Notes under the pieces: model-generated
What the model saw: the letters and a program-made list of their open reading frames with translations, nothing else
Database searches by the model: none
What the model was told of the DNA's origin: nothing
Program-made: the position numbers and the translations under genes
Part shown: in pieces, positions 55,635 through 63,755 of the stretch
How the letters are laid out: each line of letters opens with the position of its first letter
How positions within the stretch are numbered: the first letter of the stretch is position 1
Source of the DNA: Streptomyces milbemycinicus
Lineage (GTDB): Bacteria > Actinomycetota > Actinomycetes > Streptomycetales > Streptomycetaceae
Direction: 5' to 3'
DNA length: 64,000 nt
Assembly: GCF_002154605.1 (NCBI RefSeq)
Contig: NZ_MUNE01000127.1
Span: 113,375 to 177,374, forward strand

Positions 55635-55845
55635 GGCCCGCCGGTGTCGCGGCCAGTGCGGCGGCGCCGAGAAGTGCGACTGCGAAGAGCACTCCGGCCC
55701 GCCAGGAGGCCGAGCTTGGGGTGCCCGACAGGCCGCGGAAGCCCGAGTCGCCGGTGTGGCGGCGCTGGATCAGTGTGCGCACGCCGAAAGCGGAAAGCAG
55801 TCAGATTCCGTACAGCGCCAGTGCCGCCCAGGCCCAGCCGGTCAC
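55635..55845 (-). pseudogene. ICMT-like membrane methyltransferase, N-terminal remnant with in-frame TGA
   Basis: The GTG at 55843-55845 overlaps the CDF stop (GTGA), then 'TGWAWAALALYGI', TGA, 'LLSAFGVRTLIQRRHTGDSG', 'FRGLSGTPSSASWRAGVLFA'. This resembles isoprenylcysteine-carboxyl-methyltransferase-like membrane proteins of actinobacteria. Homology ends near 55635. The TGA plus truncation indicate a dead gene that was once the third in the metal operon. Confidence 0.6.
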
Positions 55846-56585
55846 CGGGCGCTCGTCTCCTTCGAGGGGGCGCAGCACGAGCAGTCCGGGCCGCAGCCGC
55901 AACCGCCCTGCTCCGTCGCGGCCGTCGCGTCGGCCATTCCCCCGATGGGCACCGCGCAGCAGCTGTCGCCCCGCCACGCCTCACGGCCCTCTTTGACCGC
56001 GACGACTGCGATGACGAGGGCGGCGATGGGGTCGGCCCAACTCCAGCCGAGCAAGGAGTTGGCGAGCAGTCCGACGAGGAGAACGGCTGACAGGTACGTG
56101 CACAGCAGGGTCTGTTTGGAGTCGGCCACTGCTGAGGCGGACCCCAGTTCGCGGCCGGCGCGGCGCTGAGCTGCGGACAGGAACGGCATGATCATCAGAG
56201 AGAGGGCTGCCAGCACGATGCCCGGCGTGGAGTGTTCGGCATCGTCCGTGCTCGCCAGTGCCCGTACGGAGTCGACAGTGACGTAGGCGGCGAGGGCGAA
56301 GAAGGACAGAGCGATGATCCGCAGCGCGTTTTTCTCCCGCGCCTCCTGTACGGCGTGGTCGGCGGCGGAGAATTGCCAGGCGACCGCCGCAGCGGAGGAG
56401 ACCTCGATGACCGAATCCAGACCGAAGCCGATCAGGGCGGTGGATGAGGCGAGGGTGCCGGCGGTGATGGCGACGATCGCCTCGATGACGTTGTAGGAGA
56501 TGGTGGCGGCGACCAGCAGGCGTATGCGCCGGGCCAGTCGGGCGCGGCGGTCCGGAGTCGGACTGAGGGAGACGGACGTTGTCAT
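55842..56585 (-). CDS. CDF-type heavy-metal efflux transporter with Cys-rich tail
   Basis: A 247-residue cation-diffusion-facilitator-like protein with about six membrane helices. Helix 2 contains 'GFGLDSVIEVSSAAAVAWQF', where Asp and nearby residues bind metal. The C-terminus has a soft-metal tail 'GGCGCGPDCSCCAPSKE', suggesting Cd, Pb or Zn. It should export the metal in exchange for protons. Its start overlaps the stop of the CmtR-like gene by one base, so sensor and pump are coupled. Confidence 0.85.
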   Translation of the reverse strand: MTTSVSLSPTPDRRARLARRIRLLVAATISYNVIEAIVAITAGTLASSTALIGFGLDSVIEVSSAAAVAWQFSAADHAVQEAREKNALRIIALSFFALAAYVTVDSVRALASTDDAEHSTPGIVLAALSLMIMPFLSAAQRRAGRELGSASAVADSKQTLLCTYLSAVLLVGLLANSLLGWSWADPIAALVIAVVAVKEGREAWRGDSCCAVPIGGMADATAATEQGGCGCGPDCSCCAPSKETSAR

Positions 56586-56920
56586 CAGCAGCAGCCCTTC
56601 TCTTCGGCGTCCGGGCAGGTGCGGTCGGCTTCGACGGCGAGGATGGCGCCGCGCAGGTCGTCCAGGGCGTGGCCGAGGCGGGTGTCGGCCAGTTCGTAGC
56701 GCACGCGTCGGCCCTCGGGGACGGCGACGACGATGCCGCAGTCGCGCAGGCAGGCGAGGTGGTTCGACAGCCGGGTGCGGGAGATCTCCAGCCGGTCGGC
56801 GAGCTCGGCCGGGTGGGTGGGCGCCTCGCGGAGGGCGAGGAGGATGCGGCAGCGGATGGGGTCGGCGAGGGCGCGGCCGAAGCGGGTCAGCGCGTCGATA
56901 TCGGAGGCAACGGTCAGCAC
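56585..56920 (-). CDS. cmtR: CmtR-like ArsR-family Cd/Pb sensor
   Basis: A 111-residue ArsR/SmtB repressor. Cys 57 and Cys 61 lie in the recognition helix ('SNHLACLRDCG') and Cys 102 in the tail ('RTCPDAEEKGCC'). This is the same numbering as the Cd/Pb ligands of Mycobacterium tuberculosis CmtR, and two extra Cys (110, 111) end the protein. Metal binding should release DNA and allow efflux. The palindrome CCTGAATTCAGG at 56942-56953, 22 bases upstream, is the likely operator. Confidence 0.88.
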   Translation of the reverse strand: MLTVASDIDALTRFGRALADPIRCRILLALREAPTHPAELADRLEISRTRLSNHLACLRDCGIVVAVPEGRRVRYELADTRLGHALDDLRGAILAVEADRTCPDAEEKGCC

Positions 56921-56941
56921 AGCTTCGATGATACAGAGATT

Positions 56942-56953
56942 CCTGAATTCAGG
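56942..56953. promoter_or_regulatory. Operator palindrome for the CmtR-like repressor
   Basis: CCTGAATTCAGG is a perfect 12-base palindrome and extends to ATTCCTGAATTCAGGGAAT with one mismatch. It lies between the CmtR-like gene and the end of the second CDF gene, where the repressor's own promoter must be. Confidence 0.7.
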
Positions 56954-56971
56954 GAATCGTGGATTATTGAT

Positions 56972-57985
56972 TCAGTGCTCGTGCGGCTCATCCCGGTGGA
57001 CTGGCCCATGCGGGTCGTTGCAGTGCCCTGTCTCGTCGACCGTCACGTCACTGGTCAGGGCGACCTGAAGCACTTGTTGCGGGGTGTGGTCGACCTGCAG
57101 GGTGGTGTGGGTGATGCCGTAGTCGTGGTGCAGGAGTTCTTCCAGGTCGCGGCGGACGGCGTGGCAGTCGCCGCCGGGCTGCACCAGGACGTGCGCGGAC
57201 AGGGCGGCCTGGCCGGAGGTGATCTGCCAGACGTGCAGGTCGTGGACCTCGACGACGGCCGAGCGGGCGACGAGTTTGTCGCCGAGGACGTCGGGGTCGA
57301 CGTCGGCGGGGGCGGCCTCCAGGAAGATGCGGCCGGACTCGCGCAGCAGCCCGTATCCGGCTTTCACCATGAGAGCGACGACCACGAGCGTGGCGATGGC
57401 GTCGGCGCGGGCGAAGCCGGTGAGAACGACGACCAGGGCGGCGATCGCGGTGCCGATGAAGGCGAACAGATCGTTGAGGATGTGCTGGTAGGCGCCTTCG
57501 ACGTTGAGGGAGGAGCGGTTGGCCTTGGAGATGCACCAGGTGGCGGCCACGTTCACGGCGATTCCGGCGAGGGCTGTGGCGAGCATCAGGCCGCCCTCGA
57601 CCTCCGGTGGGGAGATCAGCCGGCGCACGGCCTCGTAGGCCAGCCATGCGCCCAGCAGAAGCAGGGTCAGACCGTTGGCCTGGGCGGAGAGAATCTCGGC
57701 GCGCTTGAGGCCGTAGGTGTAGCCGCCGCGGGCCGGGCGCGCGGCCAGCCGCATCGCGATCAGCGCGAGCACGATGGACGCCGCGTCGGTGAGCATGTGC
57801 GCCGCGTCGGAGATCAGCGCGAGGGACTGGGCGATGATGCCGATGGCGACCTCGATCACCATGAACGCGGTGATCAGCGTGAGGGCGATCGCCAGCCAGC
57901 GGCGGTCGGCGTCCGCCGAGACGCCATGCGAGTGCCCGGAGTGGCCGCCTCCGCCGTGTTCGTGCTCATGGCGGTGATCGCTCAT
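56972..57985 (-). CDS. CDF zinc/cobalt efflux transporter (CzcD/ZitB type)
   Basis: A 337-residue CDF transporter. A His-rich N-terminus ('HRHEHEHGGGGHSGHSHG') is followed by six membrane helices with the family metal site 'LALISDAAHMLTDAASIVLA' and 'NVEGAYQHILNDLFAFIG'. A cytoplasmic C-terminal domain and a terminal 'HGPVHRDEPHEH' follow. It should export Zn, Co or Cd. It ends 51 bases before the CmtR-like gene on the same strand but is upstream of it, so the repressor's operator lies between them. The ATG at 57983-57985 starts the His-rich tail. Confidence 0.92.
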   Translation of the reverse strand: MSDHRHEHEHGGGGHSGHSHGVSADADRRWLAIALTLITAFMVIEVAIGIIAQSLALISDAAHMLTDAASIVLALIAMRLAARPARGGYTYGLKRAEILSAQANGLTLLLLGAWLAYEAVRRLISPPEVEGGLMLATALAGIAVNVAATWCISKANRSSLNVEGAYQHILNDLFAFIGTAIAALVVVLTGFARADAIATLVVVALMVKAGYGLLRESGRIFLEAAPADVDPDVLGDKLVARSAVVEVHDLHVWQITSGQAALSAHVLVQPGGDCHAVRRDLEELLHHDYGITHTTLQVDHTPQQVLQVALTSDVTVDETGHCNDPHGPVHRDEPHEH

Positions 57986-58280
57986 GTTGTACGCCTTCCC
58001 CCATGCGACGGGTGCCTTGCTCGCAGTGAAACGCACACGTACGCGAATCGCCAAAGACTGCACCGGTGACCGTTGTCATCTCCGATAGCGACTCTCTGAC
58101 CTGGGGAAACCTGTGGCTGTGGGGTATAGCAGAGAAGCACCATCGCGAGTGACACCCTGCCGTGAACCGAGGGGAGGGGAGGTGGGTACGCTGCCGAGGC
58201 GTACGGAGCACCAGCCCGCCGCAGCCCCTGTCCGTTCTCCCGTCCGATCCTGGACGGGGCTCCCGAAGGCCCCAACGCTC

Positions 58281-58925
58281 ATGCGACCGCACCGCCCGCG
58301 AGGGTCCGCCTCCCCGGCGTCCGGCGTGCTGCGCGGGCTCAGGGCGGGCGTACTGGCGGTGCTGTGTGTGCTGCTGCCGCTGGCCGGACACGTGCTGGCG
58401 CGGTGCCACGCCCCCCGGTGGATCGTCGTGGCCGGGATGGCCGCGGTGGTGGTGCCGGGCGCGGCTTTCCTGACGCGGCGACGGCTGACGGACACCCAAC
58501 TGCTGGCCGTGCTCGCTGTCGCGCAGTTGGCCTACCACGCCGCCTACTCCCTGCCCGGAGCCTGTGCGGCGGTGACGGGACAGGACGGCTTCGTCGACGG
58601 TTGGTCCCGGCTGTTCGAACACGACGCGGTCGCCGGGCCTTCGCCCGGAACGCTGCAAGCCGGTCACCTGGTCAACCTGCTTCTCGCCGCCGCCTGCTGG
58701 GCATCACCGAGCGGCTGCTGTGGCAGAGCCGGCCGACGCTGGTGGCCGTACGACGCCTGCTGATGTTCCTCTGGCCGCTGCTGCGTCCTTTCCACGGCAC
58801 CGGTCCACGGACCGCGATCCCTGCCGGCACCGCGCCGCTGATGTCGGCGACGCTGGTGCGGCTGCATGAGGGCAGGGCACCCCCGCGGCACGGGCACAGT
58901 CCGCTCGCCCTTCTCCGGCCGACGC
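58281..58925 (+). pseudogene. Conserved membrane protein, frameshifted
   Basis: From ATG at 58281: 'GLRAGVLAVLCVLLPLAGHV', 'RLTDTQLLAVLAVAQLAYHA', three to four membrane segments with 'GHLVNLLLAA'. Near 58695 the frame shifts and 'LLGITERLLWQSRPTLVAVR', 'RLLMFLWPLL' continues, which belongs to the same conserved actinobacterial family of unknown function. It meets a transposase remnant at about 58925. Confidence 0.6.
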
Positions 58926-59175
58926 CGACCGGCGGCGCCTGCGATTTCATGCACGTGGACACCGTTTTCCTCAAGCGTCTCTATGTCTTCTTCGTCATGG
59001 AGATCGCCACCCGGCGCGTTCAGGCAACGGCACAGCCGTCATCCCGACTCCGCCGCAGAGCCCCCGGTCCAACGCGTTTGCCGAACGATGGATACGCACA
59101 GCCCGCACCGAATGCACCGACCGAATCCTCATCACCGGCGAACGGCACCTGCGTACGGTCCTCGACCAGTACCGG
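58926..59175 (+). pseudogene. Integrase-core transposase remnant, internally deleted
   Basis: '[20 protein letters not shown]' with the first catalytic Asp, then a deletion and frameshift, then '[20 protein letters not shown]', '[15 protein letters not shown]' with the catalytic Glu. The middle catalytic Asp is lost. Confidence 0.75.
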
Positions 59176-59279
59176 TGTTTACTCCGGACAGCACACGCAC
59201 TCCCCGTACGGGCCACTGGCGCTTCCAGGCACCGCGCTCGGGGCAACCGTCGGCACCACCGACGCGGCCCCTGACCGGG

Positions 59280-60644
59280 TCAGGCTGCCCCAGCTCGTGT
59301 GAGCACCTCGGCGATCTCGTCGCGGCCCTTCTCCCGGGCGATGCCGAGCGGTGTGTCGCTGTCGACCTTGAGCCCGGACGGCTCGGCGATCCGGGCGTTG
59401 ACGTCGGCCCCGGCGGCGATGAGCGTCTCGATGATGCCGGTCCCGGCTTCCCGCCACACCGCGTAGTGCAGGGGCGTCGCGCCCGCCGTCGTGCGCGGGT
59501 CGGGATCGCCGGCGCGATCGAGCATCAGCCGGAGTGTCTCCTGGTGGCTGTCGGCGGCGGCGTGCAGGGCGGACATGCCTTTGATACCGAACAGGTCCTT
59601 GTGCGCGGTGCGCCGCGCCGGGTCCGCGCCGGCGTCGAGCAGCGCCGCGACGAACTCCGGCGCGTCGACTGCCACCAGCAGCGGTGTCAGACCGAGCCGG
59701 TCCTCGGCCTCGACGTCCGCGCCGGCGTCGGTGAGGCAGCGCAGGATCTCCAGCCGCTCGGCGACCGGCCGCTCGCGCTCGTAGCTGAACCGGCTCTCGG
59801 CCACGACGTGCAGCGGCGTCTTGCCGATGCGGTTGGTCGCCCGTGGGTCCGCACCGGCGTCGAGCAGTGCCCGCACCACCTCCACCGAGGGGCCGGGCCG
59901 GTCGGTGCGGAACGGTCCTCTGACGGCCATCCAGAGCGGTGTCACATCGCGCTCGATCCGCTCCATCCCGAAGTCGGCGGGGTGCAGGCCGAGCTCCGTC
60001 AGGAGGCTGTCGTGGCCGGTCCGCGCGCCGGTGTCGGCGCCGGCGGCCAGTAGTGTCCGCACCGTCTCGGCCGAGCCCGACATCACCGCGAAGTGCAACG
60101 GGGTCATCGCCGAGCGGTCATCCTCTCCCGGCCCCAGCGGGACACCCGCGGCGATCGCGGCGGCCACGGTCTCCAGCTCGCCGTAGGCGCAGGCGTTGGC
60201 CAGCCTGGCGGAGTCCGGCGGCGCGTAGACGGTCAGTTCGGCCAGCATCCGCGACAACCGCCGCGGATAACCGAAGGCGTCCCCCGCGTCGGACCCGTCG
60301 TGGTCAATCCGGTAGACGCCGGGATCGCCGGGCCGCGGATCGTCGAGGTCGACGACCCAGTAGCGCTGCGTCGACTCGTTGAACCCGATCACGAAGCACG
60401 GCCGGTCCACCCCGAACGGATCGCCCCCGCTGATCCCCTGCGGAAAGCTCACCCGGTCGCCGTCCTCGGCGGTGACCAGCAAAGTACGCGGCGGCCATGT
60501 GATCGCCATCAGCGTCTCGATCTCGGGCGGCAGCGGCCTGGGCGCGTCGGTCCAGTGCACGCCCGCTTCGATCGTCCCGGGTACGGTCCCGCCGAGCCGC
60601 TCGATCTGATGCAGCACCTCGGTGTGCACACCTTCGCTTCGCAT
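59280..60644 (-). CDS. Ankyrin-repeat protein with an N-terminal SUKH-like domain
   Basis: A 454-residue cytoplasmic protein. Residues 1-145 resemble the SUKH (SMI1/KNR4) superfamily: 'PRTLLVTAEDGDRVSFPQGI' and 'YWVVDLDDPRPGDPGVYRID'. About seven ankyrin repeats follow from residue 155, such as 'MTPLHFAVMSGSAETVRTLL', 'KTPLHVVAE' and 'TPLHYAVWREAGTGIIETLI'. SUKH domains are common in immunity proteins of polymorphic-toxin systems, so an immunity or binding role is possible, but no toxin gene is seen in the window. A decayed tail of a second ankyrin gene lies upstream. Confidence 0.82.
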   Translation of the reverse strand: MRSEGVHTEVLHQIERLGGTVPGTIEAGVHWTDAPRPLPPEIETLMAITWPPRTLLVTAEDGDRVSFPQGISGGDPFGVDRPCFVIGFNESTQRYWVVDLDDPRPGDPGVYRIDHDGSDAGDAFGYPRRLSRMLAELTVYAPPDSARLANACAYGELETVAAAIAAGVPLGPGEDDRSAMTPLHFAVMSGSAETVRTLLAAGADTGARTGHDSLLTELGLHPADFGMERIERDVTPLWMAVRGPFRTDRPGPSVEVVRALLDAGADPRATNRIGKTPLHVVAESRFSYERERPVAERLEILRCLTDAGADVEAEDRLGLTPLLVAVDAPEFVAALLDAGADPARRTAHKDLFGIKGMSALHAAADSHQETLRLMLDRAGDPDPRTTAGATPLHYAVWREAGTGIIETLIAAGADVNARIAEPSGLKVDSDTPLGIAREKGRDEIAEVLTRAGAA

Positions 60645-60668
60645 CGGGTCAAGTTAGCAGCAGATCAC

Positions 60669-60737
60669 TCAATCCCTTCCCCCGGCCCGCACGAGCACCT
60701 CGGCGACCCGGTCGAGCCCCGTCGCCCGGGCGACGCG
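60669..60737 (-). pseudogene. 3' tail of a second ankyrin-repeat gene
   Basis: 'ARATGLDRVAEVLVRAGG' followed by a stop mirrors the end of the intact ankyrin gene ('KGRDEIAEVLTRAGAA'). It is fused in frame to the transposase remnant, showing that a tandem ankyrin gene was replaced by the element down to its last 20 codons. Confidence 0.55.
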
Positions 60738-61375
60738 TGCGTAGTTGTGGAGGATCTTCTCGGCGTGGCCACGGTTGGAGAGCAGGACCCCGTCGGTGCA
60801 TTCTTCCCGTGCTGAGCGGATGAAGCGTTCTGTGTGTGGGTTGCAGTTGGGGCTGCGTGGAGGGGTCTTGGCCACGTCGATGCCCTCGCTGGCGGCGGTT
60901 GGGCGGGCGATGACGCCGAGGATGTGGACGGTGCGGATGCGTACCTCCATGATGAATAGCGCGTAGAGGCGCTGCAGGCTGATGGTGTCGAGATGGAAGA
61001 GATCGGCGGCGAGCAGGCCGCTGGCCGGGGCCTTGAGAATGCCGGCACACTCGCCGCGCGCCGGCTGGCGGCGCGGCGTGGGGCCGAGACCGGCGGCGCG
61101 CAGCACCCGCCGTACGGTGGCGGGGCTGACTTTGTGCCCGAGGCGGCGCAGTTCACCGTGCACGCGTGGGAGGCCCCGTCAGGGGTTCTCGGCGCCGAGT
61201 CGGATGATCAGGTCGCGGATCTCCTCGGGCAGCGGCGGCCGCCCGGTAGACGGCGACTGCGTCCACTTCTGCTCACCAGGCGCCGGTGCCAGGCCGGCAC
61301 GGTGCGCGGTGAGACGATCCGGTGTTCATGCAAGCGGGCCGAGACCTTGCGGGGGCCTGGGCGGAGTGATCCAGC
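60738..61375 (-). pseudogene. Integrase-core transposase remnant
   Basis: Reads 'AWHRRLVSRKWTQSPSTGRP', 'EEIRDLIIRLGAENP', TGA, 'RVHGELRRLGHKVSPATVRR', 'LLAADLFHLDTISLQRLYAL', then a deletion and 'DVAKTPPRSPNCNPHTERFI', 'REECTDGVLLSNRGHAEKIL'. An in-frame TGA at about 61175 and the missing middle Asp block make it dead. The N-terminus beyond 61330 is frameshifted. Confidence 0.78.
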
Positions 61376-61478
61376 AGAACCGGGGTGACCATACCGGCGC
61401 CCTGTTCAAAGGCGGCACAGACACAGGCGGGGTCGGGGTCCGGCGGACACACCACCGGACCCTGCCCCGGACTTGTCA

Positions 61479-61502
61479 CCTCGAAGCCTCGAAGCCTCGA
61501 AG
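61479..61502. repeat. Three tandem copies of CCTCGAAG
   Basis: Three exact 8-base units lie directly downstream of the oxidase gene's stop (61510). The end of the array runs into the last codons' complement. Confidence 0.85.
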
Positions 61503-61509
61503 GCCCACC

Positions 61510-62955
61510 TCAGCTGTCGAAGCCCAGGCCCATCTTGTCCATCGCCTTCAGCCACAGATTCCGGCGGCCGCCGTTCTCATCCGCCCGGGTCATCGACCAC
61601 TGCGTGATCCCGATGCCCGCCCAGCGCACCGGCTCCGGCGGGAATGGCAGCGGCTTGCTGCGCACCATCTCCAGCCGGGTGCGCTCGCTGGGCTCGCCGC
61701 CGAGCAGATCGAGCATCACCTCCGCGCCGAAGCGGGTCGCCCCGACGCCGAGGCCGGTGTACCCGAGGGCGTAGACCACCCGTCCGCCGTGCGCGCTGCC
61801 GAAGAACGCGGAGAAGCGCGAGCAGGTGTCGATCGCGCCGCCCCAGGCGTGGCTGAAACGCACGCCCTCCAGCTGCGGGAAGCAGCGGAAGAAGTTCTGG
61901 GCGAGGGTGCGGTAGGTGGCCGGGTGGTGGTCGTACTCGGCGCGCACCCGGCCGCCGTAGCGGTAGATGATGTCGTAGCCGCCCCACAGGATGCGGTGGT
62001 CGGCGGTGATGCGGAAGTAGTGGAAGTGGTTGTTGGTGTCGCTCAGCCCCTGCCGCCGCTTCCAGCCGATCGCGCCGAGCTGCTCCTCGGTCAGCGGCTC
62101 GGTCATCAGCGCGTGGTCGTAGACGGGCACGACATACGGGCGGACGCGCCGCACCAGCGCGGGGAAGGCGTTGGTGGCGAGCGCCACCTGACGGGCGCGA
62201 ACGCGGCCGTACGGGGTACAGACGGCCATCGCCGCCCCGGCGCTCGTCAGCCGCTCGGCCGGGGTGTGCTCGTAGATCCGTACGCCCAGTTCGGCGCAGG
62301 CACGCTTGAGGCCCCAGGCCAGCTTGGCGGGGTGCACCATCGCCACACCCTTGCGGTCCCACAGCCCGGCGAGGAAGGTCGGTGAGTCGACCTCGGCGCG
62401 TACCGCGTCGCGGTCGAGGAACTCCTGCTCCGCGACGCCGAGCCGGGCGGTCAGTTCGGCGGTCTCGCGCAGCTCCTCGATCTGGTGGGGCTCGGTGGCC
62501 ACGTCGATCTCGCCGGTGCGCTCGAAGTCGCAGTCGATGCCGTAGCGGGCGACGGCGGCCTCGATCTCGTCGAGGTTCCGGTGGCCGAGCCGTTCGAGTT
62601 CGGCCTGTTCACCGGGCCAGCGGGCCAGACCGTTGCCGAGGCCATGGGTGAGGGAGGCGGCGCAGAAGCCGCCGTTGCGCCCGGAGGCGGCCCAGCCGAT
62701 CTCCTGGCCCTCGAGCAGCACCACATCGCGGTCGGGGTCGCGCTCCTTGGCGATCAGGGCGGTCCACAGCCCGCTGTAGCCGCCGCCGATGACCAGCAGA
62801 TCGCAGTGCTCGTCCCCGACGAGGGCGGGACGGGCACGGGGCCGACCGGGGTCCTCCAGCCAGTACGGGGTGTACGCGGCGTCGGCCAGGGATTCCAGGG
62901 CGGACGGTCCGGGGGCGCTGTCCCCGGCAGAGCGCGTCATGGCGTCTGCGGCCAT
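61510..62955 (-). CDS. FAD-dependent (DAO) oxidoreductase, gamma-glutamylputrescine-oxidase-like
   Basis: A 481-residue DAO-family flavoenzyme: FAD fold 'CDLLVIGGGYSGLWTALIAK', 'EIGWAASGRNGGFCAASLTH', substrate-side 'ILWGGYDIIYRYGGRV', and the C-terminal FAD contact 'VVYALGYTGLGVGATRFGAE'. The motif set fits PuuB-like amine oxidases. It follows PotC/PotB-like permease genes on the same strand with five bases between, so it probably oxidises the imported polyamine or its glutamyl derivative. AGGAG precedes the ATG at 62953-62955. Confidence 0.88.
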   Translation of the reverse strand: MAADAMTRSAGDSAPGPSALESLADAAYTPYWLEDPGRPRARPALVGDEHCDLLVIGGGYSGLWTALIAKERDPDRDVVLLEGQEIGWAASGRNGGFCAASLTHGLGNGLARWPGEQAELERLGHRNLDEIEAAVARYGIDCDFERTGEIDVATEPHQIEELRETAELTARLGVAEQEFLDRDAVRAEVDSPTFLAGLWDRKGVAMVHPAKLAWGLKRACAELGVRIYEHTPAERLTSAGAAMAVCTPYGRVRARQVALATNAFPALVRRVRPYVVPVYDHALMTEPLTEEQLGAIGWKRRQGLSDTNNHFHYFRITADHRILWGGYDIIYRYGGRVRAEYDHHPATYRTLAQNFFRCFPQLEGVRFSHAWGGAIDTCSRFSAFFGSAHGGRVVYALGYTGLGVGATRFGAEVMLDLLGGEPSERTRLEMVRSKPLPFPPEPVRWAGIGITQWSMTRADENGGRRNLWLKAMDKMGLGFDS

Positions 62956-62960
62956 GGGTT

Positions 62961-63755
62961 TCAGCTCCTCTTGCGGCGGGTGCCGGCCAGTTGGCCGACG
63001 AGGACGCACAGCACCGCGATGGCGAACATCGCCGTGCCGATCACGTTGATCTGTACGGGCGTACCGCGCTGTGCGGATCCCCAGACGAACATGGGGAAGG
63101 TGACCGTCGATCCGGCGTTGAAGTTGGTGATGATGAAGTCGTCGAAGGAGAGCGCGAAGGACAGCAGCGCGCCGGCGGCGATACCGGGGGCCGCGATCGG
63201 CAGGGTGACGCGCAGGAAGGTCTGCGCCGGGGAGGCGTAGAGGTCCTGGGCGGCCTGTTCCAGCCGGGGGTCCATGCTCAGCACCCGCGCCTTGACGGCC
63301 GTGACGACGAAGCTCAGGCAGAACATGATGTGGGCGATGAGGATCGTCCAGAAGCCGAAGTCGACGCCCATGTTGAGGAAGAGGGTGGCCAGCGAGGCGG
63401 CCATGACGACCTCGGGCATCGCCATCGGGAGGAAGATCAGGCTGTTGACGGCCGGGCGGGCCCGGAAACGGTAGCGGGCCAGGGCGAAGGCGATCATGGT
63501 GCCCAGGACGGTGGCGCCGATGGTCGCCCACACCGCGATCTTCAGGCTCAGCGAGAGCGAGCCGCACATGTCGGCGACGCCGCACGGGTCGGTCCAGGCG
63601 TCGGTGGAGAACCGCTGCCATTCGTAGTTGAACCGGCCGTTGGGCTTGTTGAAGGAGAAGACCAGGACGACGACGTTGGGCAGGATCAGATACGCGAGCG
63701 TGCCGAGCCCCGCGATGACGACCAGGTTCCGCCGTATCCAGCATGTCAGAGCCAT
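62961..63755 (-). CDS. Spermidine/putrescine ABC permease, PotC class
   Basis: A 264-residue permease with six membrane helices and the EAA loop ('QAAQDLYASPAQTFLRVTLP'). 'FNKPNGRFNYEWQRFSTD' after the first helix and 'FALSFDDFIITNFNAG' are signatures of PotC. It forms the inner-membrane channel with PotB. Its ATG (63753-63755) overlaps the PotB stop by one base. Confidence 0.9.
   Translation of the reverse strand: MALTCWIRRNLVVIAGLGTLAYLILPNVVVLVFSFNKPNGRFNYEWQRFSTDAWTDPCGVADMCGSLSLSLKIAVWATIGATVLGTMIAFALARYRFRARPAVNSLIFLPMAMPEVVMAASLATLFLNMGVDFGFWTILIAHIMFCLSFVVTAVKARVLSMDPRLEQAAQDLYASPAQTFLRVTLPIAAPGIAAGALLSFALSFDDFIITNFNAGSTVTFPMFVWGSAQRGTPVQINVIGTAMFAIAVLCVLVGQLAGTRRKRS

Noticed and set aside
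55800..55845. TGA in the ICMT-like gene as a selenocysteine codon
   Set aside because: It lies in a membrane helix where relatives have an ordinary residue, no SECIS-like structure was noticed, and the gene is also truncated downstream.
61479..61502. Tandem repeats as a CRISPR array
   Set aside because: Units are 8 bases without spacers and no cas genes are present.
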